A stretch of DNA of 64,000 nucleotides, from NCBI GenBank assembly GCA_016708925.1, contig JADJET010000022.1:124001-188000 (forward strand). Reading direction: 5' to 3'. A program made the translations under genes and the position numbers. A model generated the notes under the pieces. That model did not search any database, had not been told where the DNA came from, and saw nothing but the letters and a program-made list of their open reading frames with translations. Shown here piece by piece: positions 35,548 through 46,098 of the stretch (position 1 is its first letter; the number at the start of each line of letters is the position of its first letter). Source of the stretch: Gammaproteobacteria bacterium (GTDB lineage: Bacteria > Pseudomonadota > Gammaproteobacteria > Pseudomonadales > Porticoccaceae).

Positions 35548-36482
35548 GCGAGCTTCTCCGCAACCCGCATCACGGCACTGCGCGCGCGCGGATTGGCTGC
35601 GACCTCGGCGGCGGAGGCACGGATTGCGCGCCCCAATGCGCGCAGGCGGCGCGGCAGATGCGCCTCTGGGAGGGGCAGTCCACGCGGCACACGGGGGTGC
35701 TCCGCGTCGCGGATAAAGCGTTTCACCATGCGGTCTTCAAGCGAGTGAAAGCTGATCACCACCAAGCGCCCGCCGACCACCAGCACGTCGAGCACCTGAT
35801 CGAGCGCCGCGCGCAAGGCGGCGAGTTCGCCATTGATGTGGATCCGGATCGCCTGAAACGACTGGGTCGCCGGATGACGACCGGGCTGCCACGCGGGGTG
35901 CGCCTCCGCGATGATCTTGGCGAGCTGCACGGTGCGCAGCAGCGGCTCCTGCGTCCGGGCGTGAACGATGGCGCGGGCGATGCGCCGCGCGTAACGCTCC
36001 TCGCCGTATTCCTGCAACACCCGGGTGATTTCGGTCTCGCCCGCCACCGCCAGCCAGGCGGCCGCGCTCTGCCCCTGCTCGGGATTCATGCGCATGTCCA
36101 GCGCGCCGTCGCGGAGAAAGCTGAAACCCCGCGCCGCATCGTCCAGTTGCGGCGACGACACCCCCAGGTCGAGGAGCAGGCCGGTCACCCGCACCGGCAC
36201 CGCCCGCGCCGCCAGGTGCGGCAGCAGGTCACGAAACGACATCTGCACCATCTCCAGACGGCTGTCCCGGGCGGCCAGCTCCGCGCCCACGCGACAGGCT
36301 TCCGGATCGAGATCCAGCGCCAGCACCCGACCTTCGGGCCCGAGGCGATCGAGGAGCGCGCGCGTGTGGCCGCCACGCCCGAAGGTGCCGTCGACGTAAA
36401 AGCCATTCGAATCCGTCACCAAGGCCGTTACCGCCTCTTCCAGCAATACTGTTTGGTGATCGCCTGCAAACCCCTGCTCCAC
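35544..36482 (-). CDS. rsmH: 16S rRNA (cytosine-1402-N4) methyltransferase
   Basis: 312 residues. The SAM-binding motif is YVDGTFGRGGHTRALLDRLG near 29-48. Family motifs QTVLLEEAV at the N-terminus, LLLDLGVSSPQLDDAARGFS near 106-125, and VVISFHSLEDRMVKRF near 241-256 are all present. It methylates C1402 in the ribosomal P site. The start is GTG 36482; it follows mraZ by 9 bases and overlaps ftsL. Confidence 0.97.
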   Translation of the reverse strand: MEQGFAGDHQTVLLEEAVTALVTDSNGFYVDGTFGRGGHTRALLDRLGPEGRVLALDLDPEACRVGAELAARDSRLEMVQMSFRDLLPHLAARAVPVRVTGLLLDLGVSSPQLDDAARGFSFLRDGALDMRMNPEQGQSAAAWLAVAGETEITRVLQEYGEERYARRIARAIVHARTQEPLLRTVQLAKIIAEAHPAWQPGRHPATQSFQAIRIHINGELAALRAALDQVLDVLVVGGRLVVISFHSLEDRMVKRFIRDAEHPRVPRGLPLPEAHLPRRLRALGRAIRASAAEVAANPRARSAVMRVAEKLA

Positions 36483-36491
36483 GCGCCGGGT

Positions 36492-36947
36492 CTACAGCGA
36501 CAGGCTTTGCATTTCCGCCGGGATCGCCCGTCCGCCGGCGGCCTCGGCCAGCCACTGCTCGCGTCGCGCGTTCCAGCTCTCGGTACTCCACAACTCGAAG
36601 CGATGACCCTGACCCACCAGCACGACCTCTTTATCCAGTCCGGCATAGGTCCGCAGCTCCGGCGGAATCAACAGCCGCCCGTTGCTGTCCATTTCCAGTT
36701 CGCGCGCATGACCGATCAACAACCGCTGCAGGCGGCGGGTGTCGGGATTGAACGTCGGCAATTTGGCGATCTGGGCTTCTATCTCCTGCCAGGCAGGCAG
36801 GGGATACAGAAACAGGCAGCGATCTTCGATATCAATGGTGGCCACGAGCTGGCCGTCGCAACCCGCCGTGAGGGCGTCACGGTAACGAGCAGGCACTGCC
36901 ATGCGGCCTTTCGCGTCCATATTGATTTCGTTATTGCCGCGAAACAC
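36492..36947 (-). CDS. mraZ: Transcriptional regulator MraZ
   Basis: 151 residues with two SpoVT/AbrB-like MraZ repeats: INMDAKGRMAVPARYRD near 8-24 and LEMDSNGRLLIPPELRTYAG near 84-103. MraZ forms a ring and binds TGGGA repeats at its own promoter to repress the dcw operon. Three such boxes lie 30-54 bases upstream (36977-37001). The start is GTG 36947 (MFRG), preceded closely by GGAGG. It is the first gene of the 23-kb minus-strand block. Confidence 0.96.
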   Translation of the reverse strand: MFRGNNEINMDAKGRMAVPARYRDALTAGCDGQLVATIDIEDRCLFLYPLPAWQEIEAQIAKLPTFNPDTRRLQRLLIGHARELEMDSNGRLLIPPELRTYAGLDKEVVLVGQGHRFELWSTESWNARREQWLAEAAGGRAIPAEMQSLSL

Positions 36948-36976
36948 TGTGCCTCCACCGGGCTATGCGCCGGGAA

Positions 36977-37001
36977 ACCCACTATTTCCCACAATCTCCC
37001 A
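36977..37001 (-). promoter_or_regulatory. MraZ operator, three direct repeats
   Basis: The minus strand reads TGGGA-GATTG-TGGGA-AATAG-TGGGT, three boxes with an exact 10-base period. A degenerate fourth box (TGGTC) lies one period further upstream at 37007-37011. This matches the known MraZ binding pattern of repeated TGGGN separated by 5 bases. Confidence 0.88.
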
Positions 37002-37010
37002 ATTCAGACC

Positions 37011-37038
37011 ACTATATGCCCGCCTAACCCAAAGTCAA
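37011..37038 (-). promoter_or_regulatory. Pmra, sigma-70 promoter of the dcw operon
   Basis: TTGACT (37033-37038) and TATAGT (37011-37016) are separated by 16 bases on the minus strand. The MraZ boxes begin right after the -10 element, so bound MraZ would block open-complex formation or escape. Confidence 0.8.
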
Positions 37039-37265
37039 GCAGGCGATCACCACAAAACACCCTGAAAATGGTGAGAAAAGAGACGATCTCGTATGAAAAG
37101 TGCACTGAGCGGAGACCGCCCGGACGAACTTTCAATACTTATCAAAATAGTGACGCCCAAACTTAAAGTAATTAGTAAGGAGTGGACGTGGTCGGAGTCG
37201 CTTTGCGCGGGAGCCGGCCCACGCGCCGCCCGGAATGGCCCGGACGGCGCGGTGATCGGAGAGGT

Positions 37266-37621
37266 GAAGTCGGCCTGTAAGCCGGGTTCTGTCGTGGACA
37301 ATCATTCATCTGGGACGCACGTCGCCGTGCGCCTCAAGCGGCCTACCCGAACCCGACACGGGCCGCGTCATGGGGTTCCTATTTGGCCTTGCTCCGAGTG
37401 GGGTTTACCCTGCCACGCCTGTTACCAGACGCGCGGTGCGCTCTTACCGCACCATTTCACCCTTACCGTCCGCCGGAACGATCCCGGTGGCTTGGCGGTA
37501 TATTTTCTGTGGCACTTTCCGTGGACTCACGCCCCCCAGGCGTTACCTGGCACTCTGCCCTGTGGAGCCCGGACTTTCCTCCATCCCGCTTGCGCGAGAC
37601 AGCGACTGTCCAGCCGACTTC
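37266..37621 (-). ncRNA. rnpB: RNase P catalytic RNA, bacterial class A
   Basis: About 356 bases. Read on the minus strand it starts GAAGTCGGCTGGACAGTCGC and soon contains GGAGGAAAGTCCGGGCTCCA, the hallmark of P4/CR-I. The middle has GGTAAGGGTGAAA and GGTGCGGTAAGAGCGCACCG, and AAGGCCAAATAGG marks the next conserved core. The 3' end (ACAGAACCCGGCTTA-like, then GGCCGACTTC) pairs with the 5' end to form P1. It cleaves pre-tRNA leaders with RnpA. A TAGAAT -10 box lies six bases before the 5' end. Position beside mraZ and near rsmI is the same in Pseudomonas. Confidence 0.97.
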
Positions 37622-37627
37622 ACGCCC

Positions 37628-37633
37628 ATTCTA
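37628..37633 (-). promoter_or_regulatory. -10 element of the rnpB promoter
   Basis: TAGAAT on the minus strand, with six bases between it and the inferred first base of rnpB at 37621. No strong -35 is visible at 16-18 bases upstream. Confidence 0.55.
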
Positions 37634-37760
37634 GCCCAGGTGGCGGATGCGGGTGGCAGGCTTTCGCCGGCCCGGCACTTCTTCTACCATCGCGCCACGA
37701 ATAGCACCGCACGCGCCGGACGGCGCACGCAACAACTACAACTCTGCCGGGGGAACTGTC

Positions 37761-38708
37761 ATGCCACACGTAGAAACCGCGCTCGGGCCTGTCGATGTCA
37801 ACGATCTGGGCATGTGCCTGATGCACGAGCACATCGTGGTCGCCAACTGGTCGATGCGCCAGAACTACACCAATTATTACGACGCCGAGCAGCAGATCCC
37901 CAAGGCCATCGCGGCGCTCAAACGGGCCGCCGACCGCGGGGTGCGATCCATCGTCGATCTGACGCCGGTCAACCTTGGACGGGACATCCACACCATTCGC
38001 CGGGTGGCCGAAGCCACCGGCGTCCATGTCATAGCACCCACGGGTTTCTACTGGACCGAAGAACCCCAGATGCACGCCTGGGACGCCAGGTCACTCGCCA
38101 GCTACATGGTCCGCGACATCCGCGACGGCATCCTCGACACCGGCATCAAGGCCGGCGTCATCAAGTGCGCGACCGACAACCCCGGCGTCGATGCCTTCAA
38201 CAAAAAGCTGTTGCAGGCCGCGGCGATCGCGCACCGGGAGACCGGCGTACCCATTTCGACCCACACCACGGTTTCCAACACCTCCGCGCGGGATCAGCAG
38301 ATCGCGTTCGCCGAGTTCGGCGTCGATCTCACGCGCGTGGTGATCGGCCACTGTGGCGATTCCACCGACCTCGACTACCTGCAAACCATCCTCGACCAGG
38401 GCAGCTTCATCGGCATGGACCGCTTCGGCCTCGAAGCCTACCTGCCCACCGACCAGCGGGTACAGACGGTCGCCCAGCTCTGCGCCAAAGGCTTTGCGGG
38501 GCAGATGGTGATCTCCCACGATTCCTGCAGCTTCCAAGACTTCTTCGATCAGAAATACATCGAGCGATTCGCGCCCAACTGGTGCTACGAGCACGTCCCC
38601 CGCGACGTGCTGCCGGCGCTGAAGTCCGCCGGGGTGAGCGACCGGGACATCAACACCATGATGGTGGAGAATCCGAAAAAGGTGTTTTCGAAAATCGGCG
38701 GTTACTGA
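37761..38708 (+). CDS. Phosphotriesterase-family metal-dependent hydrolase
   Basis: 315 residues. All metal ligands of the phosphotriesterase / lactonase barrel are visible: His22 and His24 in MHEHI, the carboxylated Lys135 in AGVIKCA, His168 in STHT, His197 in IGHCGD, and Asp254 in ISHDS. The family includes phosphotriesterases and quorum-lactone hydrolases, and the natural substrate cannot be read from sequence. No signal peptide is seen, so it is probably cytoplasmic. ATG 37761 has GGGGGA seven bases upstream. It diverges from rnpB and is an insertion between rnpB and rsmI compared with Pseudomonas. A strong terminator follows. Confidence 0.88.
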   Translation: MPHVETALGPVDVNDLGMCLMHEHIVVANWSMRQNYTNYYDAEQQIPKAIAALKRAADRGVRSIVDLTPVNLGRDIHTIRRVAEATGVHVIAPTGFYWTEEPQMHAWDARSLASYMVRDIRDGILDTGIKAGVIKCATDNPGVDAFNKKLLQAAAIAHRETGVPISTHTTVSNTSARDQQIAFAEFGVDLTRVVIGHCGDSTDLDYLQTILDQGSFIGMDRFGLEAYLPTDQRVQTVAQLCAKGFAGQMVISHDSCSFQDFFDQKYIERFAPNWCYEHVPRDVLPALKSAGVSDRDINTMMVENPKKVFSKIGGY

Positions 38709-38728
38709 CCGGCAGCGCTGCGTCAGCG

Positions 38729-38763
38729 CAACAAAAAGGCGCCTGCGTGGCGCCTTTTTGTTG
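38729..38763. terminator. Bidirectional rho-independent terminator
   Basis: CAACAAAAAGGCGCC, five-base loop, GGCGCCTTTTTGTTG: a perfect 15-base stem with T runs on both strands. It ends the phosphotriesterase gene (plus) and the tesB gene (minus). Confidence 0.92.
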
Positions 38764-38784
38764 CATGCCGGGTCATCAGGCCGA

Positions 38785-39654
38785 TCACCCGCCATCCGCC
38801 GCTGGCGAACGCAACCGGATCAACCCTTCCTGGGCACAGGTGGCCACCAGGGTGCCGTCGCGGCGGTAAAAATGCCCGAAATTGAGCCCGCGGGAACCAC
38901 TCGCGCTGGGACTTTCCATGGTGTAAAGCAGCCAATCGTCGACGCGCAACTCGCGATGGAACCACATGGCGTGATCGAGGCTGGCGGACTGCAACCCCGG
39001 CTCCCCGAAACGCAGACCGTGGGGCCGCAGTGCGGTGCCCATCAGGTAATAGTCGGACACATAGGCGAGCAGCGCGCAATGCAGCTCAGGATCGTCCGGC
39101 AGAGTACCCGGCACCCGTACCCAAAACTGTTGCTGCGCGGAAGTTACTTCCGTCGCCCACAGCGCAACGGGATCGACCGCCCGCATGGTCACCGGCCGCG
39201 CGCTGGTGTGGAACGCGCGCTGCGCGGCCGGCAGCCTCGCGGCGGCACTCAGGCGCAGATCGTATTCGTCGGGCAGGCCCTCGGGACCCGGCACCGCGGG
39301 CATCTCGATCTGGTGCGAGAGTCCGGTCTCCCGCCGCTGGAAGGATGCCGACATGATGAAGATAGGCTCTCCCTCCTGCACCGCCACCACGCGCCGGGTG
39401 GTGAAACTGCCGCCGTCGCGCACCCGCTCGACCTGATAGATGATGGGAATACGCTTGTCGCCGGGACGCAAAAAATAGGAATGCAGGGAGTGCACCGGCC
39501 GTTCCTCGCGGGTGCGTGAGGCCGCCATCAATGCCTGACCCAGCACCTGACCACCGAACACCGCAGCGGCGCCGATATCCTGGTTGCTGCCGCGAAACAG
39601 ATCACGGTCGAGGCGTTCCAGGTTGAGGAGGTCAAGCAATTGATCGGGATTCAT
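38785..39654 (-). CDS. tesB: Acyl-CoA thioesterase II
   Basis: 289 residues (E. coli TesB 286) in a double hot-dog fold. It hydrolyses acyl-CoA to free acid and CoA in the cytoplasm. Family motifs are DLFRGSNQDIGAAAVFGGQV near 18-37, HSLHSYFLRPGD near 54-65, and the catalytic Asp in QSASLDHAMWFHR near 225-237. ATG 39654 gives the family start (MNPDQLLDLLNLERLD); the 42 codons upstream show no homology. Its stop faces the shared terminator at 38729-38763. Confidence 0.93.
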   Translation of the reverse strand: MNPDQLLDLLNLERLDRDLFRGSNQDIGAAAVFGGQVLGQALMAASRTREERPVHSLHSYFLRPGDKRIPIIYQVERVRDGGSFTTRRVVAVQEGEPIFIMSASFQRRETGLSHQIEMPAVPGPEGLPDEYDLRLSAAARLPAAQRAFHTSARPVTMRAVDPVALWATEVTSAQQQFWVRVPGTLPDDPELHCALLAYVSDYYLMGTALRPHGLRFGEPGLQSASLDHAMWFHRELRVDDWLLYTMESPSASGSRGLNFGHFYRRDGTLVATCAQEGLIRLRSPAADGG

Positions 39655-39801
39655 GCTGGCACCGCAGGCTTGCTGTCGAGGGATACAGGTGTTGGGGGAT
39701 GCAAATTTTGCAAACGCGGGCAGGCGAGGAACACGGGGGTTCGGCGTCGCGCCTGACGGCGGCGCGGCATCATACGCCATTGCCAGGAGGGCGCGTCGCG
39801 G

Positions 39802-40638
39802 TCAAGGCGCGCGCAATGCGAGCGCGCGCTCGTAGAGCTGATTCTTCGCCGCACCCGTGATCCGGGCGGCAAGCCCGACCGCCTGTTTCAGCGGCAGTTC
39901 TTCCAGCAGCACGCTCAGCACCCGGTCGAGATCGTCGCCCGCCGGCGCCCGCTCCGGGGCGCCGGCGACCATCAGCACCAGTTCGCCGCGGCGCTGATTG
40001 GCATCCGCCGCGACCCGGGCACCGACTTCCGCCGCGGAACCCGTCAGGAAGGTTTCGAAGGCCTTGCTGATCTCGCGCCCGAGCACCAACTCGCGCTCGG
40101 CGCCAAAGACCGTCGCGATATCCGCGAGCGTTTCCTGAATGCGGTGCGGGGCCTCATAAAAAATCAGGGTGCGCGGCTCCTGCGCCAGCGCCTCCAGACG
40201 GCGCAAGCGCTCACCGGCGCGCGCCGGCAGGAAGCCCTCGAACACGAAGCGGTCGCAGGGCAGGCCCGCAACGCTGAGCGCCGCCACCGCCGCGCAGGCA
40301 CCGGGCACCGGCGATACGGCGAAGCCCGCCGCCCGCGCCGCGCGCACCAGCCGGTAGCCGGGATCGGAGATCAGCGGCGTCCCGGCATCGGAGATCAGCG
40401 CCACATCGCGGCCGTCGGCGAGCGCCGCCAGCACGGCCTCGCCTTGGTCCGCTTCGCCGCGATCATGGTAGGAGACCAGGCGCGTAGCGATGCCGAAGTG
40501 GCGCAGCAGGCGACCGCTGTGGCGGGTGTCCTCGGCGGCCACCAGCGCCACGGTTTTGAGTATGTCCAGGGCGCGCGGTACCATGTCGGCCAGATTGCCG
40601 ATTGGCGTCGCAACAACGTACAGGGTGCCGGCCATCAT
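39802..40638 (-). CDS. rsmI: 16S rRNA (cytidine-1402-2'-O) methyltransferase
   Basis: 278 residues of the tetrapyrrole-methylase fold. Motifs are YVVATPIGNLADMVPRALD near 7-25, VAAEDTRHSGRLL, and ALISDAGTPLISDPGYRLV near 80-98, with the extra C-terminal domain seen in RsmI. It methylates the same rRNA nucleotide as RsmH, encoded 4 kb away. ATG 40638 is followed directly by a second ATG; GAGGAAAG just upstream serves either. It is divergent from lpoA with almost no spacer, as in E. coli. Confidence 0.95.
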   Translation of the reverse strand: MMAGTLYVVATPIGNLADMVPRALDILKTVALVAAEDTRHSGRLLRHFGIATRLVSYHDRGEADQGEAVLAALADGRDVALISDAGTPLISDPGYRLVRAARAAGFAVSPVPGACAAVAALSVAGLPCDRFVFEGFLPARAGERLRRLEALAQEPRTLIFYEAPHRIQETLADIATVFGAERELVLGREISKAFETFLTGSAAEVGARVAADANQRRGELVLMVAGAPERAPAGDDLDRVLSVLLEELPLKQAVGLAARITGAAKNQLYERALALRAP

Positions 40639-42438
40639 TCTTTCCTCGTCCAATGCCCGTGTACTCACTACCCGTGTACTCGCTACCCGCGTACTGGGCA
40701 CCATCGTCACGGCGATCACCACCGCCCTGCTCATGGTCGGTTGCAGCTCGACTGACCATGGCACCGCGGAGCCCGCACCCGCGCTCAGCCCGATAAGTTC
40801 ACCGGTTTCGGTCGCGTTGCAACAGCAAAACGCGAAGCTGCTCGCATCCGCCGCCGCCGCGCTTGCCGCCGGCGATGCCGCCGGCGCCCTGCAACTCTAC
40901 AAGCAGATCGACCCCACCGCACTGACCGACGACCGCCGCCTCGGTTATTTCCTGGATCGCGCCGACGCGGCCTTGCAGGAGGGCGATCTGCTGCTGGCAC
41001 GCGAACTCCTGTCCAACCCGGAGCTGCAGGCGCGTCACCAGGAGTTGGGCGCTGACGCGCAGCGCCGCTGGCTCGGGCTCCGCGGCGAATTGTTCGGGCT
41101 GCTGGGGGATACCGGCAGCAGCGTCGCCGCCTACACCGAGCTCACCACCGTGCTCATCGACCCCGAAGAGCGCCACGAAATCGAACGGGCGATCTGGCAG
41201 GTGCTGGAGCGCACACCGACCAGCGCCCTGAACAAACTCGCGGCGGAACCCGCCAACGCCCGCCTGCACGGCTGGTATCAACTTGCGCTCGCCAGCCGCG
41301 AACAGACCGGGGATTCCGCGGCAGTTCCGCCCGCGCTCGCCCCGGAGCACGCCGGCCCCGTGTCAGGCGCCGATGCCGCCAGCGTGCCCGCCGCGGTCCC
41401 GGCGCTCCAGCGGGTCGCACTGCTGCTGCCCCGTTCCGGAAATTACGGCCCCGCTGCCAATGCCGTTCGCGACGGCTTCATGGCCGCCGCCTTCGCCGCG
41501 CAGGCGGGAGGCGCCGCTACCCCGACGTCAAGCTGTATGACGCCGCCGGTGGCGACGTGCTCGATCTCTATCACCGTGCCGTCACCGACGGCGCGCAACT
41601 GGTAATCGGACCACTCGATGAGCAGGCTCTGACACGCCTGGCGGCGGAACCCTCGCTGCCGGTGCCGGTGCTGGGGCTCAACGAACTGGAGGGCGGGCCC
41701 GAGTCGACCGCCGCCAATTTCCATACACTCGCCCTGTCTGTTGCCGACGAAGCTGAGGCGGCGGCACGCCGCGCCTGGCAGGACGGACGGCGGGCAGCGC
41801 TGGTGCTGGTCCCGGACGCCCCCTGGGGACGGCGGGCGCTCGATGCGTTTGGCGACACCTTCACTCAGTTGGGCGGCACGGTGCGCAGCGGCGCGACTTA
41901 CGACATGGCGCTCAAGGACTTCGTACCCGTGTTGCGCCCGCTGCTTGCCGTCACCGCGGATGCCACTGCCGCACCGGGCGCGGATGCGGAACCGCCGCGC
42001 CGCCGCACGGATATCGACATGGTGTTTTTGGTCGCCTATCCCGCTCAGGGACGCCAGATCAAGCCGACCCTCGACTTTCTGTACGCCGGCGATTTGCCGG
42101 TGTACGCCACATCGGCCATTTATGCCGGGGTCGCCGACGCGGCTCGCGATGGCGATCTCGGCGAGATCCGCTTCAGCACCATGACCTGGGCGCTTGCCGA
42201 TGCGACGACGCCAGCCCCCGAGACCAATTTGCCACCGATTTATCGCCCGTTCTTTGCACTCGGCGCCGATGCGTATCTGGTCCACCCGTTTCTGGCGGTG
42301 GCGCGACCGAACGCCGACGTGCGTATCGCCGGCCATACCGGCACCCTGGTCCTGGACGGCGGGCAACACATCCGCCGCATCCAGCCCTGGGCGCGCTTCC
42401 GCAATGGTCGGGCGCACCTGGAAAGCGAAGCGCAGTGA
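40625..42438 (+). CDS. lpoA: Outer-membrane lipoprotein LpoA, activator of PBP1a, frameshifted in this sequence
   Basis: The signal peptide ends in LLMVGC, a lipobox (Cys at about 39). A TPR-like N-domain (about 45-240) and a periplasmic-binding-like C-domain (from about VALLLPRSGNYGPAANAVRD) follow, as in LpoA/LppC. The C-domain frame breaks: AAFAAQAGG is followed by RYPDVKLYDAAGGDVLDLYH in another frame, so one base is missing at about 41500-41520. Joined length is about 604 residues. The start is uncertain: GTG 40625 is the best in-frame choice but lacks a ribosome site and would overlap the rsmI start. LpoA spans the periplasm to stimulate PBP1a. It leads the lpoA-yraN-diaA-dolP block. 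Confidence 0.85.
40656..40700 (+). repeat. 15-base tandem repeat inside the lpoA leader
   Basis: CCCGTGTACTCACTA (40656) and CCCGTGTACTCGCTA (40671) differ at one base, and a diverged third unit (CCCGCGTACTGGGCA) ends at 40700. In the lpoA frame it encodes repeated TRVL units just before the hydrophobic signal. Confidence 0.75.
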
Positions 42439-42818
42439 AGCTGCAACAGCGCGGCCGCGGGGCTGACGCCGAACGCGCGGCAGAAACTTTCCTCCTGCGT
42501 CAGGGCCTGCGCATCGTGGCGCGCAATTACCGGACGGCGCGCGGCGAGATTGATATCATCGCCGACGATGGCGGGACCCTGGCATTCGTCGAGGTGCGCA
42601 TGCGTTCGGGTAACGCTTTTGGCGGGGCGGAGGAGAGCATCGACCGACGCAAGCGTCAGCGTATCGTGGCCGCCGCGTGCCACTTCCTCGCCAGCGGCCC
42701 GTCCGCCGAGCCGCCCTGTCGTTTCGACGCCATGTTGCTGACACCTCCGGCACCTCGGAATCCCGATGAGTATGCCGTGGAGTGGCTCCGCGACGCGTTT
42801 CGCGCCGACGACGTCTGA
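42435..42818 (+). CDS. yraN: YraN family (UPF0102) nuclease-fold protein
   Basis: 127 residues. The endonuclease-like core is clear: RNYRTARGEIDIIADD near 30-45 with the E-x-D pair, and LAFVEVRMRSGNAFGG near 49-64 where E-V-R replaces the more common E-V-K. The biochemical role of YraN is not established. GTG 42435 overlaps the lpoA stop (GTGA), and diaA follows after 4 bases. Confidence 0.92.
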   Translation: MKLQQRGRGADAERAAETFLLRQGLRIVARNYRTARGEIDIIADDGGTLAFVEVRMRSGNAFGGAEESIDRRKRQRIVAAACHFLASGPSAEPPCRFDAMLLTPPAPRNPDEYAVEWLRDAFRADDV

Positions 42819-42822
42819 CACC

Positions 42823-43394
42823 ATGGAAGAAAGAGTCATTGCCAGCATCCACCGCAGCATCCAGGCCAAAATGGCGGTCGGCGAGTTGCTCGCGCCGCGC
42901 ATCGCGCTGGCGGCGGAGCTTGTCGCCACCACCTTCCTGCGCAACGGCAAGCTGCTGGTCTGCGGCGTCGGCGTCGGTCGCTATCTGGCCGGCAGCCTGC
43001 ACCACGGCGTGGCGCGGGATTCCACTTTGCGCGGCCGGCATTGCCCGCCATCCTGCTTGACGACTACGTTGACCCGAGCGTCCCGGATGGCGACCTTGTC
43101 GGACTCCAGGTGCGGGCGCTGGGTCAGCCGGTCGACTGCCTGGCGCTGGTCAGTCCGGGCTCCGCGCCGGCCAGTCTCGCCGGGGCTTTGCGCGCCGCGC
43201 GCGGCCGAAATATCCCCTGTATTCTGTTCAGCGGCCCCGGCGATGATCGCCTGGCCACTGAACTGGACGATGCCGACATCGAACTTTCTCCCGCTACCGA
43301 CAACCAAGGCCATGCGCAGGAAATCCATCTGACGGCGATTTTTTGTCTCTGTGAACTCATCGAACACCATTTGTTTGGAGGATCCGCAACGTGA
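42823..43394 (+). CDS. diaA: DiaA, DnaA-initiator-associating SIS-domain protein, frameshifted in this sequence
   Basis: The start MEERVIASIHRSIQAKMAVG and core FLRNGKLLVCGVGVGRYLAG match the SIS-fold DiaA/GmhA family. After LHHGVARD the frame shifts; the expected FHFARPALPAILLDDY and the rest (QVRALGQPVDCLALVS ... LTAIFCLCELIEHHLFG) are in the next frame. One base is missing near 43016-43024. Joined length is about 190 residues, close to E. coli DiaA at 196. DiaA binds DnaA to promote initiation at oriC. The glycine-rich CGNGTSAA-type loop of DiaA is altered to CGVGVGRY. Gene order with yraN and dolP supports DiaA over GmhA. Confidence 0.85.
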
Positions 43395-43972
43395 AACAGC
43401 GCAGCAACTATGCACTGCTTGTGACCCTGTCCTGCTCGCTCGCCGTGGGCGGATGCGCCTCCACCCTCAACAAGGTGACCGACCGACCCTTCCAGGAGAC
43501 CAAAGCGGAACCCACCATAGGCACTTCCGTCGACGACGCGAAAATGGAAATACTGATCGGCGTCAACATCAAGAAAGCGCACCCGCAACTGGAATCCGCC
43601 CACGTCAACGTGCACAGCTATAACCGCTTGGTGCTGCTCACGGGCGAAGTGCCGACCGAAGAGATGAAAACCCTCGCTGGCGATACCGCGCGCAAATACC
43701 AAGGCGCCCGCGATGTCTTCAACGAACTCCAGGTACGCAACAATACGACCGTGCTCGCGCGCACCAGCGACAGCTGGCTCACCACCAAAGTCACAACCCG
43801 TCTGGTCGCCGAGAAGGGCCTCAACACCCGCGGCGTGGATGTCGTGGTCGAGGACAGCGTGGTGTATCTGATGGGGACCGTGAGTCATCGCGATGCCAAC
43901 CGCATCGCCGCCATCGCCAGCCGCATCGGCGGCGTGCAGCGGGTCGTCAAAGTATTCGAATATCTGGATTGA
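43391..43972 (+). CDS. dolP: DolP, outer-membrane lipoprotein with two BON domains
   Basis: 193 residues. The signal peptide ends with lipobox LAVGGC (Cys22). Two BON domains follow, about 48-115 and 125-193, each with the glycine-centred pattern (NRLVLLTGEVPTEE and SVVYLMGTVSHRDANRIAAI). DolP binds anionic phospholipid at division sites and supports envelope integrity in E. coli. GTG 43391 overlaps the diaA stop (GTGA). Confidence 0.94.
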   Translation: MKQRSNYALLVTLSCSLAVGGCASTLNKVTDRPFQETKAEPTIGTSVDDAKMEILIGVNIKKAHPQLESAHVNVHSYNRLVLLTGEVPTEEMKTLAGDTARKYQGARDVFNELQVRNNTTVLARTSDSWLTTKVTTRLVAEKGLNTRGVDVVVEDSVVYLMGTVSHRDANRIAAIASRIGGVQRVVKVFEYLD

Positions 43973-43996
43973 CCGGTACCGGCTCAGCACCCCGCC

Positions 43997-45944
<1,948 letters not shown>

Positions 45945-46098
45945 TCCCCAGCCTGGTTGGCGAGGTCCGGATGCGCCGTTTCATCGGCCGCGATCTGACT
46001 CTCGGGGAAGTCCGGGGCTTGGCATCCGAACCAGCGCGCCGCTGGCAGCGCCCCGCGCGACCCCATAGAATGGCCGCTTCCTACCTTCGACCCCACAC

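Larger units (their letters stand above)
36948..37265. other. Intergenic region, mraZ to the rnpB 3' end
   Basis: 318 bases. The left 90 hold the mraZ leader, operator and Pmra. I see no gene in 37039-37265. The stretch 37080-37180 is less GC-rich than its surroundings but has no convincing reading frame. Confidence 0.6.

Noticed and set aside
33512..35563. Longer FtsI of 683 residues from an upstream start
   Set aside because: The extra 94 residues overlap ftsL and rsmH in another frame and lack homology; GTG 35281 gives the family length and couples to ftsL.
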